Position numbers and translations under genes: made by a program. The notes beneath the pieces were generated by a model. That model did no database searches, was not told the DNA's origin, and was given only the letters and a program-made list of their open reading frames with translations. A stretch of 64,000 bases of DNA from Bin87 sp965222895 (lineage in GTDB: Bacteria; Chloroflexota; Dehalococcoidia; Lucifugimonadales; UBA3495): NCBI GenBank assembly GCA_965222895.1, contig CBDCVB010000002.1, positions 1,922,001-1,986,000 of the forward strand, written 5' to 3'. This document shows, piece after piece, positions 8,363 to 15,647 of this stretch. Within the stretch, counting starts at the first letter, position 1, and every line of letters begins with the position of its first letter.

Positions 8363-9184
8363 TCAGGCTTCGCGGCCCAGCGCTTTCAGGCTGCTGCGGA
8401 GCTGATCGGCCACGCTGGCATACTCGGCGGTAACGATTTCATCGACCAGCACGGTGGGCCGGCTGGTGTCGCGATAGGATCCGCGCAACGACATACTGCC
8501 CAGGAACGGAGTGTCGATGTCCTCGGCCAGCTTGCGTCCGGCGCCTTCGCCGAATATGTCGCCGGAATAGTTTTCGACGATGCCGACGATATTCAGGTTC
8601 AGCTTGCGGATCATATTGATGCAGCGTTTGGCGTCAATGATGGCCAGATCCTGGGGTGTGCTCACCACCACGAATCCATCCACCGGCAGCGTCTGCATTA
8701 CCGTAAGTGGAGAGTCGGACGTGCCGGGCGGCAGGTCAACGATCAGATAGTCGAGCTCGCCCCAATCCGTCGCCTGCACAAACTGATTGATGGCGTTGTG
8801 GATCATCGGGCCGCGCCAGATGATGGCTTCGTCTTCATTCTCCTGGAAGAAGGCCATGGACACGACCTTGACGCCGTGGCCCGCAGCCGGAGTAATCTGG
8901 CCATCCTTGTAGTCGGGCTTATCGAGGATGCCCATTACGCGGGCGACATTAGGGCAGTCGATGTCTACGTCCAGCAGCCCTACTCGTTCACCCTGGGTCG
9001 CCAGCGTAGTGGCGAGGTTGCACGCCACGGTGGTCTTACCCACACCACCTTTACCGCTGTAGACGCCAATTGTGGTCCGGATGGAGGCGAACCGTTCGGT
9101 GATTTGTCGCTTCTGTTCGAATTGGCGCCGGATCTGCTGTAGGCGGGCGTTTTGCTGGGGGTTGGCCTGCTGTGGCGTTGCCAT
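8363..9184 (-). CDS. Mrp/NBP35-type P-loop ATPase (Fe-S carrier family), lacks CxxC
   Basis: 273 residues; ATG at 9182-9184 preceded by GGAG. A basic N-terminal helix precedes the deviant Walker A YSGKGGVGKTT (residues 42-52), DVDIDCPNVARVMGI, and YLIVDLPPGTSDSPL, the standard Mrp/ApbC signatures. Mrp proteins bind and transfer Fe-S clusters. Unlike typical Mrp, the segment after VEN reads VENYSGDIFG and the usual intervening CxxC is absent, so this copy has no obvious bridging cluster ligands. It also lacks the N-terminal DUF59 domain, but a separate DUF59/MIP18-like gene lies 33 bases upstream, so the two halves are encoded as an operon. Confidence 0.85.
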   Translation of the reverse strand: MATPQQANPQQNARLQQIRRQFEQKRQITERFASIRTTIGVYSGKGGVGKTTVACNLATTLATQGERVGLLDVDIDCPNVARVMGILDKPDYKDGQITPAAGHGVKVVSMAFFQENEDEAIIWRGPMIHNAINQFVQATDWGELDYLIVDLPPGTSDSPLTVMQTLPVDGFVVVSTPQDLAIIDAKRCINMIRKLNLNIVGIVENYSGDIFGEGAGRKLAEDIDTPFLGSMSLRGSYRDTSRPTVLVDEIVTAEYASVADQLRSSLKALGREA

Positions 9185-9217
9185 ATCACTCCGTGTCTTG
9201 CCAGGGCGAGTTTGAGA

Positions 9218-9526
9218 CTAGATACCCAGCATATTGCGAGCTTCCTCGCTAATCAAGTCGGGAGACCAGGGCGGGTCGAAGGTCAATTCGATGTTGACTT
9301 CCTCGACGCCATCTACGTCCTGGATGGCCCACTCCGCCTGCTGGGCGATATGCGGCCCCATTCCGCAACCGGGGAACGTCAATGTCATCTGGACGAAAAC
9401 ATCGTTGGCATCGCTGACCTGGACATCATAAACCAAGCCCAGATCTACCACGTTGACCGGGATTTCAGGGTCGTAAACGGTTCGGAGCGCCTCATAAACT
9501 TCGTCGGGATTCACCGTTGTGGGCAT
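9218..9526 (-). CDS. MIP18/DUF59 family metal-sulfur cluster assembly factor
   Basis: 102 residues with the family hallmarks YDPEIPVNVVDLGLVYDV near the N-terminus and LTFPGCGMGPHIAQQAE in the middle, including the conserved cysteine, then VDGVEEVNIELTFDPPW. Proteins of this family (SufT/PaaD-like) help insert Fe-S clusters into client proteins. AGGAGG lies a few bases before the ATG (9524-9526) and a promoter lies just upstream. The Mrp gene follows after 33 bases, supporting a joint Fe-S role. Confidence 0.9.
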   Translation of the reverse strand: MPTTVNPDEVYEALRTVYDPEIPVNVVDLGLVYDVQVSDANDVFVQMTLTFPGCGMGPHIAQQAEWAIQDVDGVEEVNIELTFDPPWSPDLISEEARNMLGI

Positions 9527-9558
9527 TGTGGCCTCCTTCGGCAGGGGTGATTGCCACC

Positions 9559-9588
9559 ATTATAGGGGTTGCCCTGCCCTTTGTACAA
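9559..9588 (-). promoter_or_regulatory. Promoter of the MIP18-Mrp operon
   Basis: Minus strand TTGTAC (9583-9588) and a perfect TATAAT (9559-9564) are 18 bases apart, 30-60 bases upstream of the MIP18-like start codon. Confidence 0.6.
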
Positions 9589-9641
9589 TTCGGGTTTTGA
9601 CCGGTACGATTTGGGTATGGGTTGGCGCTCCGGAGCTTGGG

Positions 9642-10181
9642 CTAGTAGCCAAGCTCCGGAGCAGCGGGCCAAGTGTCGAATAGCGTCAACTGCTGGGGGC
9701 CGAGTCGCCTGACTTCCCGGTATGCGGAGCACCACCGGGGGATGCCTCGCGCGGCAGCATGGCCTTCGAAAACGGAGCCGTGGCCCCGGTATAGATGTTG
9801 CGACCAGAGCCAGGCGTGGAGCAATTCGTGGGCTACGATGCCTTCCACGCCCCGACGCCCGCAGCGTTGCAACCGAGGTCGCGATAGACCAATCAGCCAG
9901 GAGCCGTCGGGATAGCAGAAGCACCGTCCGCCGGTGGCCGATATGCGCTCCAGCACGATTGAGCCAGCCGGTATGGTCAGGTCATTCAAGCCGTGGCGGA
10001 GGGCAATGTCAGCAATCCAGTCCAGGTTGGTCAGGACAATGCCCTTTGGAGCCGGCCAGGTGGCCCCGGCCGGCATATCGCCACTGGTGAGATGAATCAG
10101 TCCGCCGGGTTTCAGTGCGCCGTGGGACGCGGGAACCCGGGCGAAATCAGCGATTCGTGGCTGCGGATTGGTCAACAACAT
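9642..10181 (-). CDS. SprT-like putative zinc metalloprotease
   Basis: 179 residues. A zinc-protease motif HELLH lies at residues 118-122, followed by W124 and, about a dozen residues on, GHGSVFEGH, the spacing seen in SprT/Wss1-like domains where a third ligand follows in GHG. The N-terminal 110 residues include two cysteines (CFC at 87-89) but no clear zinc ribbon. The gene starts eight bases after the quinone oxidoreductase stop, so the two probably share a transcript. Function is unknown; a protease or DNA-protein crosslink role would be an extrapolation from the family. A second SprT-like gene is at 60658-61332. Confidence 0.65.
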   Translation of the reverse strand: MLLTNPQPRIADFARVPASHGALKPGGLIHLTSGDMPAGATWPAPKGIVLTNLDWIADIALRHGLNDLTIPAGSIVLERISATGGRCFCYPDGSWLIGLSRPRLQRCGRRGVEGIVAHELLHAWLWSQHLYRGHGSVFEGHAAARGIPRWCSAYREVRRLGPQQLTLFDTWPAAPELGY

Positions 10182-10189
10182 AACACCCG

Positions 10190-11155
10190 CTATGGAGTGA
10201 GAATGATTTTCCCGGTGGTCGCCCGGCCGGCGAGCTGCCGATGCGCTTCGGGAGCGTCGGACAGCGCGAAGGTATGTTCCACCCGTAGCTTGAGCTGGCC
10301 GGACTGCACCCAGCCGAGCACGGCGCCGGCCCGTTTGTCCAGTTCTTCCCGGTTGGCAGTGTAGTCGCCCAGGCCGGGGCGGGTCAGGAATTTGGAACCG
10401 TTTCCCAGCACTCGCGGGTCAATGGGAGGCACGGGCCCGCTGGCCTGCCCGTACAGAACCATATAACCGCGCGGAGCCAAGGAGGCTACGCTTTGGTCAA
10501 AGGTGTCTTTACCCACTGCATCGAAGACGGCGTGCAGGCCGGCTCCGTCGGTGGCTTTGGCGACCTCTTCGGCAAAGTCCTGCTGGGTGTACAGGATGAC
10601 CTGGTCGGCCCCGGCGCCGCGCGCCAGTTCCGCTTTGGCGTCGGTGGAGACGGTGGAGTAAACGTAGGCGCCCAGCATCTTGCACATCTGGATGAGCAGC
10701 AGCCCCACACCACCGGCCCCGGAATGGACCAGCACTCGGTCGCCGCGCTGTACGGGATAGGTGTCGTGGCACAGGTAGTGCGCGGTCATCCCCTGCAACA
10801 TAACGGCGGCGCCATCGCGCGTTGACAGACCGTCGGGCATTTTGATCAACCGCCAGGCCGGCACGACCGCCTGCTCGGCGTAGGAGCCCGGAAAGCTGCA
10901 GTAGGCCACGTTGTCCCCGACCGCCACGTTGGTTACTCCGGCGCCAACCGACCTGACCACACCGGCGCCCTCAACCCCGGCGACCCACGGCAACCCGGGT
11001 GGGTTAACGCCCTCGCGGCTGTAAATGTCAGTGAAGTTCACCCCCACCGCCTGAATGTCGACCACCGCCTGTTCCGGGCCGGCAATCGGGTCGGGGAGGT
11101 CGACGTACTTCATCACGTCGGGGCCACCGTATTCGGTAATTTGCATAGCTTTCAT
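10190..11155 (-). CDS. Quinone oxidoreductase / zinc-independent MDR family dehydrogenase
   Basis: 321 residues. N-terminal MKAMQITEYGGPDVMKYVDLP and VNFTDIYSREG, then the NADPH-binding VLVHSGAGGVGLLLIQMCKML around residue 140-160, are typical of QOR-type medium-chain dehydrogenases (about 325 residues). It lacks the zinc-ligand cysteines of alcohol dehydrogenases. Such enzymes reduce quinones or enones with NADPH. AGGAGGG lies 12 bases before the ATG. It is the first gene of a two-gene unit with the SprT-like protein. Confidence 0.9.
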   Translation of the reverse strand: MKAMQITEYGGPDVMKYVDLPDPIAGPEQAVVDIQAVGVNFTDIYSREGVNPPGLPWVAGVEGAGVVRSVGAGVTNVAVGDNVAYCSFPGSYAEQAVVPAWRLIKMPDGLSTRDGAAVMLQGMTAHYLCHDTYPVQRGDRVLVHSGAGGVGLLLIQMCKMLGAYVYSTVSTDAKAELARGAGADQVILYTQQDFAEEVAKATDGAGLHAVFDAVGKDTFDQSVASLAPRGYMVLYGQASGPVPPIDPRVLGNGSKFLTRPGLGDYTANREELDKRAGAVLGWVQSGQLKLRVEHTFALSDAPEAHRQLAGRATTGKIILTP

Positions 11156-11360
11156 CGCAACCTAGCCCTCCTGTTTCAATTCTGGTAACACCAGCACTTC
11201 CAACGCCAATGTGTCAACGCGTTGTTTTCGTTACTCCGGTAGGATAGCACAAGGTTGTTGGACTGCCGCAACGCCGCCGGGTCACCCAAACCGAAGGGGC
11301 GCAGAGCGCGGCCTTTCGATTGTCCCCATCATTTGGGCCTTGATTCGGAATGCAGATTTG

Positions 11361-11425
11361 TTCGCCGCCGGCTGCGTTGGTGCGGCGGCGAATATCCTGG
11401 GTTCCAGCCTACGCCGGAACGACGA
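11361..11425. repeat. Two adjacent hairpins in an intergenic region (REP-like)
   Basis: Within the 350-base gap upstream of the IS element, a perfect 10-base inverted repeat (11361-11370 with 11383-11392) is followed by a second imperfect hairpin with arms GTTCC and GGAAC (about 11400-11420). The layout resembles dispersed REP-type palindromes; other copies were not searched for. Confidence 0.4.
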
Positions 11426-11503
11426 ACGCGCTGATAGTTGATAAACGATAGCATCGGCAGCCCAGGCGTCGCCAATCGAAAACCCGGCCCGATTCACCCG
11501 CCA

Positions 11504-11511
11504 GATAAATC
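11504..11511 (+). repeat. Target site duplication, left copy
   Basis: GATAAATC, identical to 12962-12969, abuts the left inverted repeat of the IS66-type element. Eight bases is the known duplication length for IS66. Confidence 0.9.
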
Positions 11512-12961
11512 GTAACTGTTCACGTTTGGGGGGAATTGGTTCAAAGAGGTTCGGGGATGGCTGGCGCGTGGGGTTGTGGTTATGTCATATAACGGGTATG
11601 GATTCGGAAATCGACCTGTCCACCGCTGACCGCGATGCGCTCATCGCCATCGTCATACGGCAGGAGGCCATCATAACCCGACAGCAGGCCATCATCGAGC
11701 GCCTGGAGAGGCGGATTGCTCAGCTGGAAGGGCGGGCCAAACCCAGTGGCGCCCGGGGGATGCCCGGTGTCAAACCCGAAGCCAGCCGGAAACCGGCCCA
11801 GCCCAAAGCGCCACGCCAGCCCCGGCCCCACGGCTTTGCCCGCCGTCGCATGACGCCCACCCGTCGGGTGGAGCATGTGGTGGACCACTGTCCCGACTGC
11901 GGAACGCTGTTGTCCGGTGGCTGGACCCAGCGCACGCGGGAGGTCATCGACCTGCCCCAGGTTCCGGCGGAAGTTACCGAGCACGTCTACATCGCCAGGG
12001 ATTGCCCGGGGTGCCGACGCCGCTGCGTTCCCCCGGCGCAACTGGACGGTGTCGTGCTGGGCCAGCAGCGCCTGGGTATCAACCTGGTCAGTCTGATCGC
12101 CACGCTGCGGGAGGAGGCCCGACTGCCCATCGCCGTCATCCAGCGGTATCTGCGCACCGTCCATGGGCTAAGCCTCAGCCTGGGAGCAATCATGGCTGCG
12201 GTGCATCGCACTGCGCAAAAGGCCCAAGCCGCAGTGGACCGGATTCTGGCCCAAGTCCGCGCCAGCCCAGTGGTCCATGCCGACGAGACCGGCTGGCGTG
12301 AGGATGGCAACAACGGCTACGTGTGGACCTTCAGCACACCATCGGCGCGCTACTTCCTGCGGCGGGGTCGCAACAAGGAAGTGGTGGATGAAGCTCTGGG
12401 CGACACCTTCTCCGGCGTGCTGGTCAGCGATTTCTACGCCGCCTACCACCATTACGAGGGCCCCAAACAGCGCTGCTGGGTCCATCTGCTGCGGGACATC
12501 CACGACCTGCGAACCCTCTACCCCGATGACGCGCCACTGGCGCAGTGGGCCGACGCCGTCCACGAGATTTACGACCGGGCCAAAGCCAGCGCCCATCCCC
12601 AGACCAAGCGGCGACGCGCCGCCCAACTGGCCCTGGAACGGCAGCTGCTGACCATTTGCCAACCCTTCCTTCACGACCCCTCGGCAACCCAGGCCAAGCT
12701 ATGCCGACGCATCGAGCGCCATATCAAAGAGCTCTTCGTCTTCGTGGCCGAACCGGAGGCGCCACCGGACAACAACGCCGCCGAACGCAGCCTGCGCCAT
12801 CTGGTCGTCAGTCGCAAGATCAGCGGCGGCACCCGGTCGGAACGGGGCAGCAGCAGCAAGATGACCCTGGCTTCCCTCTTCGGCACCTGGCGCGCCCAAG
12901 GACTGAATCCCCTCGCCGCTTGCCGACAACTGCTCACTTCCCCGCAACTCTGAACAGTTAC
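11512..12961 (+). mobile_element. Complete IS66-family insertion sequence (ISBst12-like, transposase only)
   Basis: A 1450-base element. The tips are an exact 11-base inverted repeat, GTAACTGTTCA at 11512-11522 and its complement at 12951-12961, flanked on both sides by the 8-base duplication GATAAATC. It holds one transposase gene and no room for the accessory tnpA and tnpB genes of classical IS66, as in the ISBst12 subgroup. The exact ends and duplication suggest recent insertion and possible activity. It landed just upstream of the promoter of the GreA-like gene. Confidence 0.93.
11598..12953 (+). CDS. IS66 family transposase (TnpC)
   Basis: 451 residues from the ATG at 11598. An N-terminal leucine-zipper-like coiled coil (about 8-45) precedes a zinc ribbon (CPDC near residue 98 and CPGC near 138), then the DDE catalytic core: HADETGWREDG, SDFYAAYHH, and a C-terminal NNAAERSLRHLVVSRKISGG carrying the glutamate. 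These are the standard IS66 TnpC parts. The reading frame is intact and ends eight bases before the right end, inside the inverted repeat region, so the element appears functional. Confidence 0.95.
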   Translation: MDSEIDLSTADRDALIAIVIRQEAIITRQQAIIERLERRIAQLEGRAKPSGARGMPGVKPEASRKPAQPKAPRQPRPHGFARRRMTPTRRVEHVVDHCPDCGTLLSGGWTQRTREVIDLPQVPAEVTEHVYIARDCPGCRRRCVPPAQLDGVVLGQQRLGINLVSLIATLREEARLPIAVIQRYLRTVHGLSLSLGAIMAAVHRTAQKAQAAVDRILAQVRASPVVHADETGWREDGNNGYVWTFSTPSARYFLRRGRNKEVVDEALGDTFSGVLVSDFYAAYHHYEGPKQRCWVHLLRDIHDLRTLYPDDAPLAQWADAVHEIYDRAKASAHPQTKRRRAAQLALERQLLTICQPFLHDPSATQAKLCRRIERHIKELFVFVAEPEAPPDNNAAERSLRHLVVSRKISGGTRSERGSSSKMTLASLFGTWRAQGLNPLAACRQLLTSPQL

Positions 12962-12969
12962 GATAAATC
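12962..12969 (+). repeat. Target site duplication, right copy
   Basis: GATAAATC directly after the right tip of the IS66-type element, identical to the left copy. Confidence 0.9.
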
Positions 12970-12976
12970 AGCCCGA

Positions 12977-13006
12977 TTGCCGGTATAAGGGCCAAAATGC
13001 TATGAT
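12977..13006 (+). promoter_or_regulatory. Promoter of the GreA-like gene
   Basis: TTGCCG (12977-12982) and TATGAT (13001-13006), 18 bases apart, lie 50 bases before the start codon. The -35 box begins seven bases after the IS66 target duplication, so the insertion spared the core promoter but removed anything further upstream. Confidence 0.5.
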
Positions 13007-13055
13007 GACATTCCACGCCAGCGCCCGAGACGGCTCCTGAGCCGGAGGTAAACAG

Positions 13056-13874
13056 TTGACTAACGAACCTCAAATGTCGATCGCGGAAGCAGTCAACCTT
13101 TTCGTGAACCATCTCAAAGAAAGCAAGCAAGTACTGCAAGGACAGCAGGAGCTACTCAGGTTCCAATCGCGGGTCGGTCGGGACAATTTGATCTCGGAGT
13201 TGCACGCGATTGAAGTTGGCGACTACGCCAAATGGACCACCGAAAATATCGAGAATCCGGCCATCCGGCTGGATCCGGTGAAGAAGTTTTTGGCATTTGC
13301 GAACCGCCGCGGCTGGACTGAAATCAGCCTGGCCCGCTACGCTGCTGCGCCCCGCCGTAACCGAAAACGGGTCGGCTCCGGCGGTCAGCTAACCTCAGGG
13401 GCCGGCGGACCTACGGCACGTCTCAGCCAGGAACGCCATACTGAATTGCAGGCCGAGTTGCAGCGATTGCGCGATGAAGTGCCGCGGATTCGTGATGCCA
13501 TCCGCCTGGCGCGAGCCGACGGAGACATCCGGGAGAACTCACCTCTGGACGCAGCCCGGGAGCAGCAGCAACTGGTCGAACGTCGCATTCGCCAGTTGGA
13601 CAACGATCTGGCGCGGGTGGAAATCGTGGACGCTGCCAACGCCGACACTGAGAAAGTCAGCATTGGTTCTCGTGTAACGCTGCGCGACATGGACCAGCAG
13701 CAGGAACGCGTCTTTACGCTGGTAGACATCAGGGAAGCAGACGTTGCCGCCGGGAAAATTTCCACGGTGTCCCCAATTGGGCAAGCCATAATGGGCCGGT
13801 CCTCTGGCGAGGAGGTAACTATTGCCACCCCTCGCGGCTCGGTTCAGTACCGCATCGAGGGAATCGGCGGATAG
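13056..13874 (+). CDS. GreA/GreB-family transcription factor with extra N-terminal helical domain
   Basis: 272 residues, much longer than GreA (~158). Start is a TTG with GGAGG (13044-13048) seven bases upstream. Residues ~1-95 form a helical domain resembling the SAM-like core-binding domain of tyrosine recombinases (SIAEAVNLFVNHLKESK ... VKKFLAFANRRGW). A basic linker (99-106) leads to a full Gre module: a coiled coil from residue 123 with the acidic tip ADGDIRENSPLDAAREQ (Asp155, Asp157, Glu160) and the C-terminal FKBP-like domain (SPIGQAIMGRSSGEEVTI). Gre factors bind the RNA polymerase secondary channel and stimulate transcript cleavage. The recombinase-like resemblance is by eye. No catalytic recombinase domain is present. 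Confidence 0.85.
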   Translation: MTNEPQMSIAEAVNLFVNHLKESKQVLQGQQELLRFQSRVGRDNLISELHAIEVGDYAKWTTENIENPAIRLDPVKKFLAFANRRGWTEISLARYAAAPRRNRKRVGSGGQLTSGAGGPTARLSQERHTELQAELQRLRDEVPRIRDAIRLARADGDIRENSPLDAAREQQQLVERRIRQLDNDLARVEIVDAANADTEKVSIGSRVTLRDMDQQQERVFTLVDIREADVAAGKISTVSPIGQAIMGRSSGEEVTIATPRGSVQYRIEGIGG

Positions 13875-13913
13875 CACGCTGGCAACGCGTTGGGGGCACT
13901 TGCCGCCAGCGTG
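13875..13913. terminator. Inverted repeat between convergent genes, possible terminator
   Basis: CACGCTGGC (13875-13883) and its complement (13905-13913) can form a nine-pair hairpin in the gap between the GreA-like gene and the peroxiredoxin gene. No T run follows. Confidence 0.4.
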
Positions 13914-13921
13914 TGGATGAC

Positions 13922-14386
13922 CTAACCCAAATCCGCCACCACCTGGAGGATGGTCTCCGGGTCCGGTATTGTGCCTGGTTCGTAAGTTTCCCGGTAGCGG
14001 ATCACGCCTTCACGGTCGACGATGATTACCGACCGCGTGCCGGCGCCGCGCTCTTCGTTCCAGAGGTCGTAAGCACTGGTAACCTGACCTTTGGGATGCC
14101 AGTCCGACAACTCGGGGTAAGGCAATCCACCCATTGAGGTGGTCCAGGCGCGATGAGCGGCTACGTGGTCGCAGCTGATGCCCAATACTTGGGCATTTTG
14201 CTCCTCGAACTGCGCGTTGAAGCGGCGGAACGAGGTTGCCTGATCCGTTCAACCACCGGTGAAGTCCAACACATGGAACGAGAGCACCACCACGTGGGTA
14301 CCTAGATAGGTGCTCAGGGTAACATCCCCGTGGTAGGGTGATGACAGGGTGAAATCGGTTGCAATGTCGCCAATCTGGCCGGGCAT
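13922..14386 (-). CDS. Peroxiredoxin (AhpC/TSA family), candidate selenoprotein with in-frame UGA
   Basis: Start ATG (14384-14386) follows AGGAGA at good spacing. Read through one TGA at 14249-14251, the frame gives 154 residues: MPGQIGDIATDFTLSS at the start, then HVVVLSFHVLDFTGG, the UGA as residue 46, TDQATSFRRF, and a normal thioredoxin-fold C-terminal half (VLGISCDH ... SVIIVDREGVIRY). The UGA sits exactly where BCP/Prx proteins carry the peroxidatic cysteine (TPGCT in typical members). A short hairpin just after the UGA (arms CGGA..AGG and CCT..TCCG) could act as a bacterial SECIS. The best reading is selenocysteine; a point mutation from TGC or TGT is the alternative. Product reduces peroxides with a thiol donor. 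Confidence 0.8.
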
Positions 14387-14467
14387 TAGCTTCTCCTGGT
14401 ATGGCCGGCCGGGCCATGCGTTGGGTTCGAGTTAGGCACATGGAACCAGCCGGTTTGGGATGCCATG

Positions 14468-14473
14468 ATTATA
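14468..14473 (-). promoter_or_regulatory. Possible -10 element upstream of the peroxiredoxin gene
   Basis: A perfect TATAAT on the minus strand about 80 bases before the start codon; no good -35 box is visible at the usual distance. Confidence 0.3.
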
Positions 14474-14578
14474 GCGCAGTACCCGGTAGCCGGCGACCAG
14501 TGCAAAGTTGGTCTCCCACCGGGAAACCACGTGCATGCTATACTCGGCGACGCCGCTGCGTAGGGTTGGGTTGGTCAG

Positions 14579-15592
14579 GTGGATGTAGTATTTGACAGAG
14601 GCGTGTATTTACCGGGCCTGGACTTGTGGCTGGATGCGCTACGCAAGCAGGAATTATCGGTTATTTCCCACGCCCACTCGGACCACACGGCGCGGCATCG
14701 TCGCCCGGTGCTGACGCTTGGTACGGAACTGTTGCTCGGGGATTACCTGCGTCGGTCGGAGTCGATCACCTTGGACTATGGCGAGCCGCTGGAATTCCCC
14801 GCCTACACCATCTCGCTGCATCCGGCCGGGCACTGCCTCGGTTCAGCGCAAACGCTGGTGACGCAACGGTCCAGCGGTGAACGGCTGCTCTACACCGGTG
14901 ATATTCGGGTGCAACCCTCGCCAATCAACGAACCGTTGGAAGTGGTGCCCTGTGACACGCTGGTAATCGAAAGCACCTACGGCCGGCCCGATTACGTTTT
15001 CCCGCCGCAGGAAGATACCGTCGCCAACGCGGTGCGCGTCATCGCCAAGTGGCTGGAACAGGGCGCGCTGCCGGTGGTGTTGGGATGGCGATTGGGCAAG
15101 GCGCAAGAGGCGCTGCACCATCTGCTGAAGGCCGGTTTCCGCGTCGCCTGTGAAGACGGCATCTACGACGTGGCGCGAAAGTACGAGGACGCTGGCGTAT
15201 CCTTCCCCGGCCAATACCGCATTTTCGATGGCACGGCCAGCGCGGACGAGGTGCTGCTTTTCCCGCCCAGCCGGAAGAGCCGCGAGCACATCTCCAGCCA
15301 CCGTCCCGACCACCGACCGGTGCGGTACCTGGAGATTACCGGCTGGGCCGTTGCGGCTGGCAGCCGCCCCTGGGGGAACGGCCGGCCAGGGGACGCCAGT
15401 CTCCCGTACAGCGACCACGCCGATTTCAACGACCTGCTGGGCTACGTCCAGGCAGTGCAGCCGCAACGAGTGTTTACCGTGTTCGGATTCCCGGACTTGG
15501 CCGAACGTCTGCGTCGGATGGGCTATGCCGCCACACATCTGGGCGCCAATGCGACCGACGCCGACCGCGCGTATCAGATGCCGTTGTTGTAA
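14579..15592 (+). CDS. MBL-fold exonuclease-like protein (SNM1/ligase-associated type)
   Basis: 337 residues with a GTG start and a weak ribosome binding site. It starts DRGVYLPGLDLWLDALR, then has the metal-binding SHAHSDHTARH motif (near residue 33), HPAGHCLGSAQ, YTGDIR, and a distal YSDHADFNDLL histidine, the pattern of beta-lactamase-fold nucleases of the mRNA 3'-end-processing/SNM1 group and of ligase-associated exonucleases. Family members cut DNA or RNA ends in the cytoplasm; substrate is not evident and no ligase gene is adjacent. Convergent with leuA, with a terminator between them. Confidence 0.8.
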   Translation: MDVVFDRGVYLPGLDLWLDALRKQELSVISHAHSDHTARHRRPVLTLGTELLLGDYLRRSESITLDYGEPLEFPAYTISLHPAGHCLGSAQTLVTQRSSGERLLYTGDIRVQPSPINEPLEVVPCDTLVIESTYGRPDYVFPPQEDTVANAVRVIAKWLEQGALPVVLGWRLGKAQEALHHLLKAGFRVACEDGIYDVARKYEDAGVSFPGQYRIFDGTASADEVLLFPPSRKSREHISSHRPDHRPVRYLEITGWAVAAGSRPWGNGRPGDASLPYSDHADFNDLLGYVQAVQPQRVFTVFGFPDLAERLRRMGYAATHLGANATDADRAYQMPLL

Positions 15593-15593
15593 C

Positions 15594-15623
15594 AAAAAGC
15601 CCCTCGCCGGTTGGCAGAGGGGC
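15594..15623 (-). terminator. Intrinsic terminator of the ilv-leu operon
   Basis: On the minus strand, a seven-pair stem GCCCCTC/GAGGGGC (arms 15617-15623 and 15599-15605) is followed by five T, 25 bases after the leuA stop. Confidence 0.8.
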
Positions 15624-15647
15624 AATTGCCTGGTTGCTTTTGCGGTA

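Noticed and set aside
8303..9142. Long plus-strand open frame opposite the Mrp gene
   Set aside because: Antisense shadow of a strongly conserved gene; no protein-like motifs.
12977..13874. GreA-like gene as a tyrosine recombinase
   Set aside because: Only an N-terminal core-binding-like domain is present; no catalytic R..HxxR..Y residues, and the rest is a full Gre module.
13922..14386. Peroxiredoxin as a nonsense-mutated pseudogene
   Set aside because: The only stop lies exactly at the catalytic residue and is UGA; the rest of the gene is intact, so selenocysteine is more likely.
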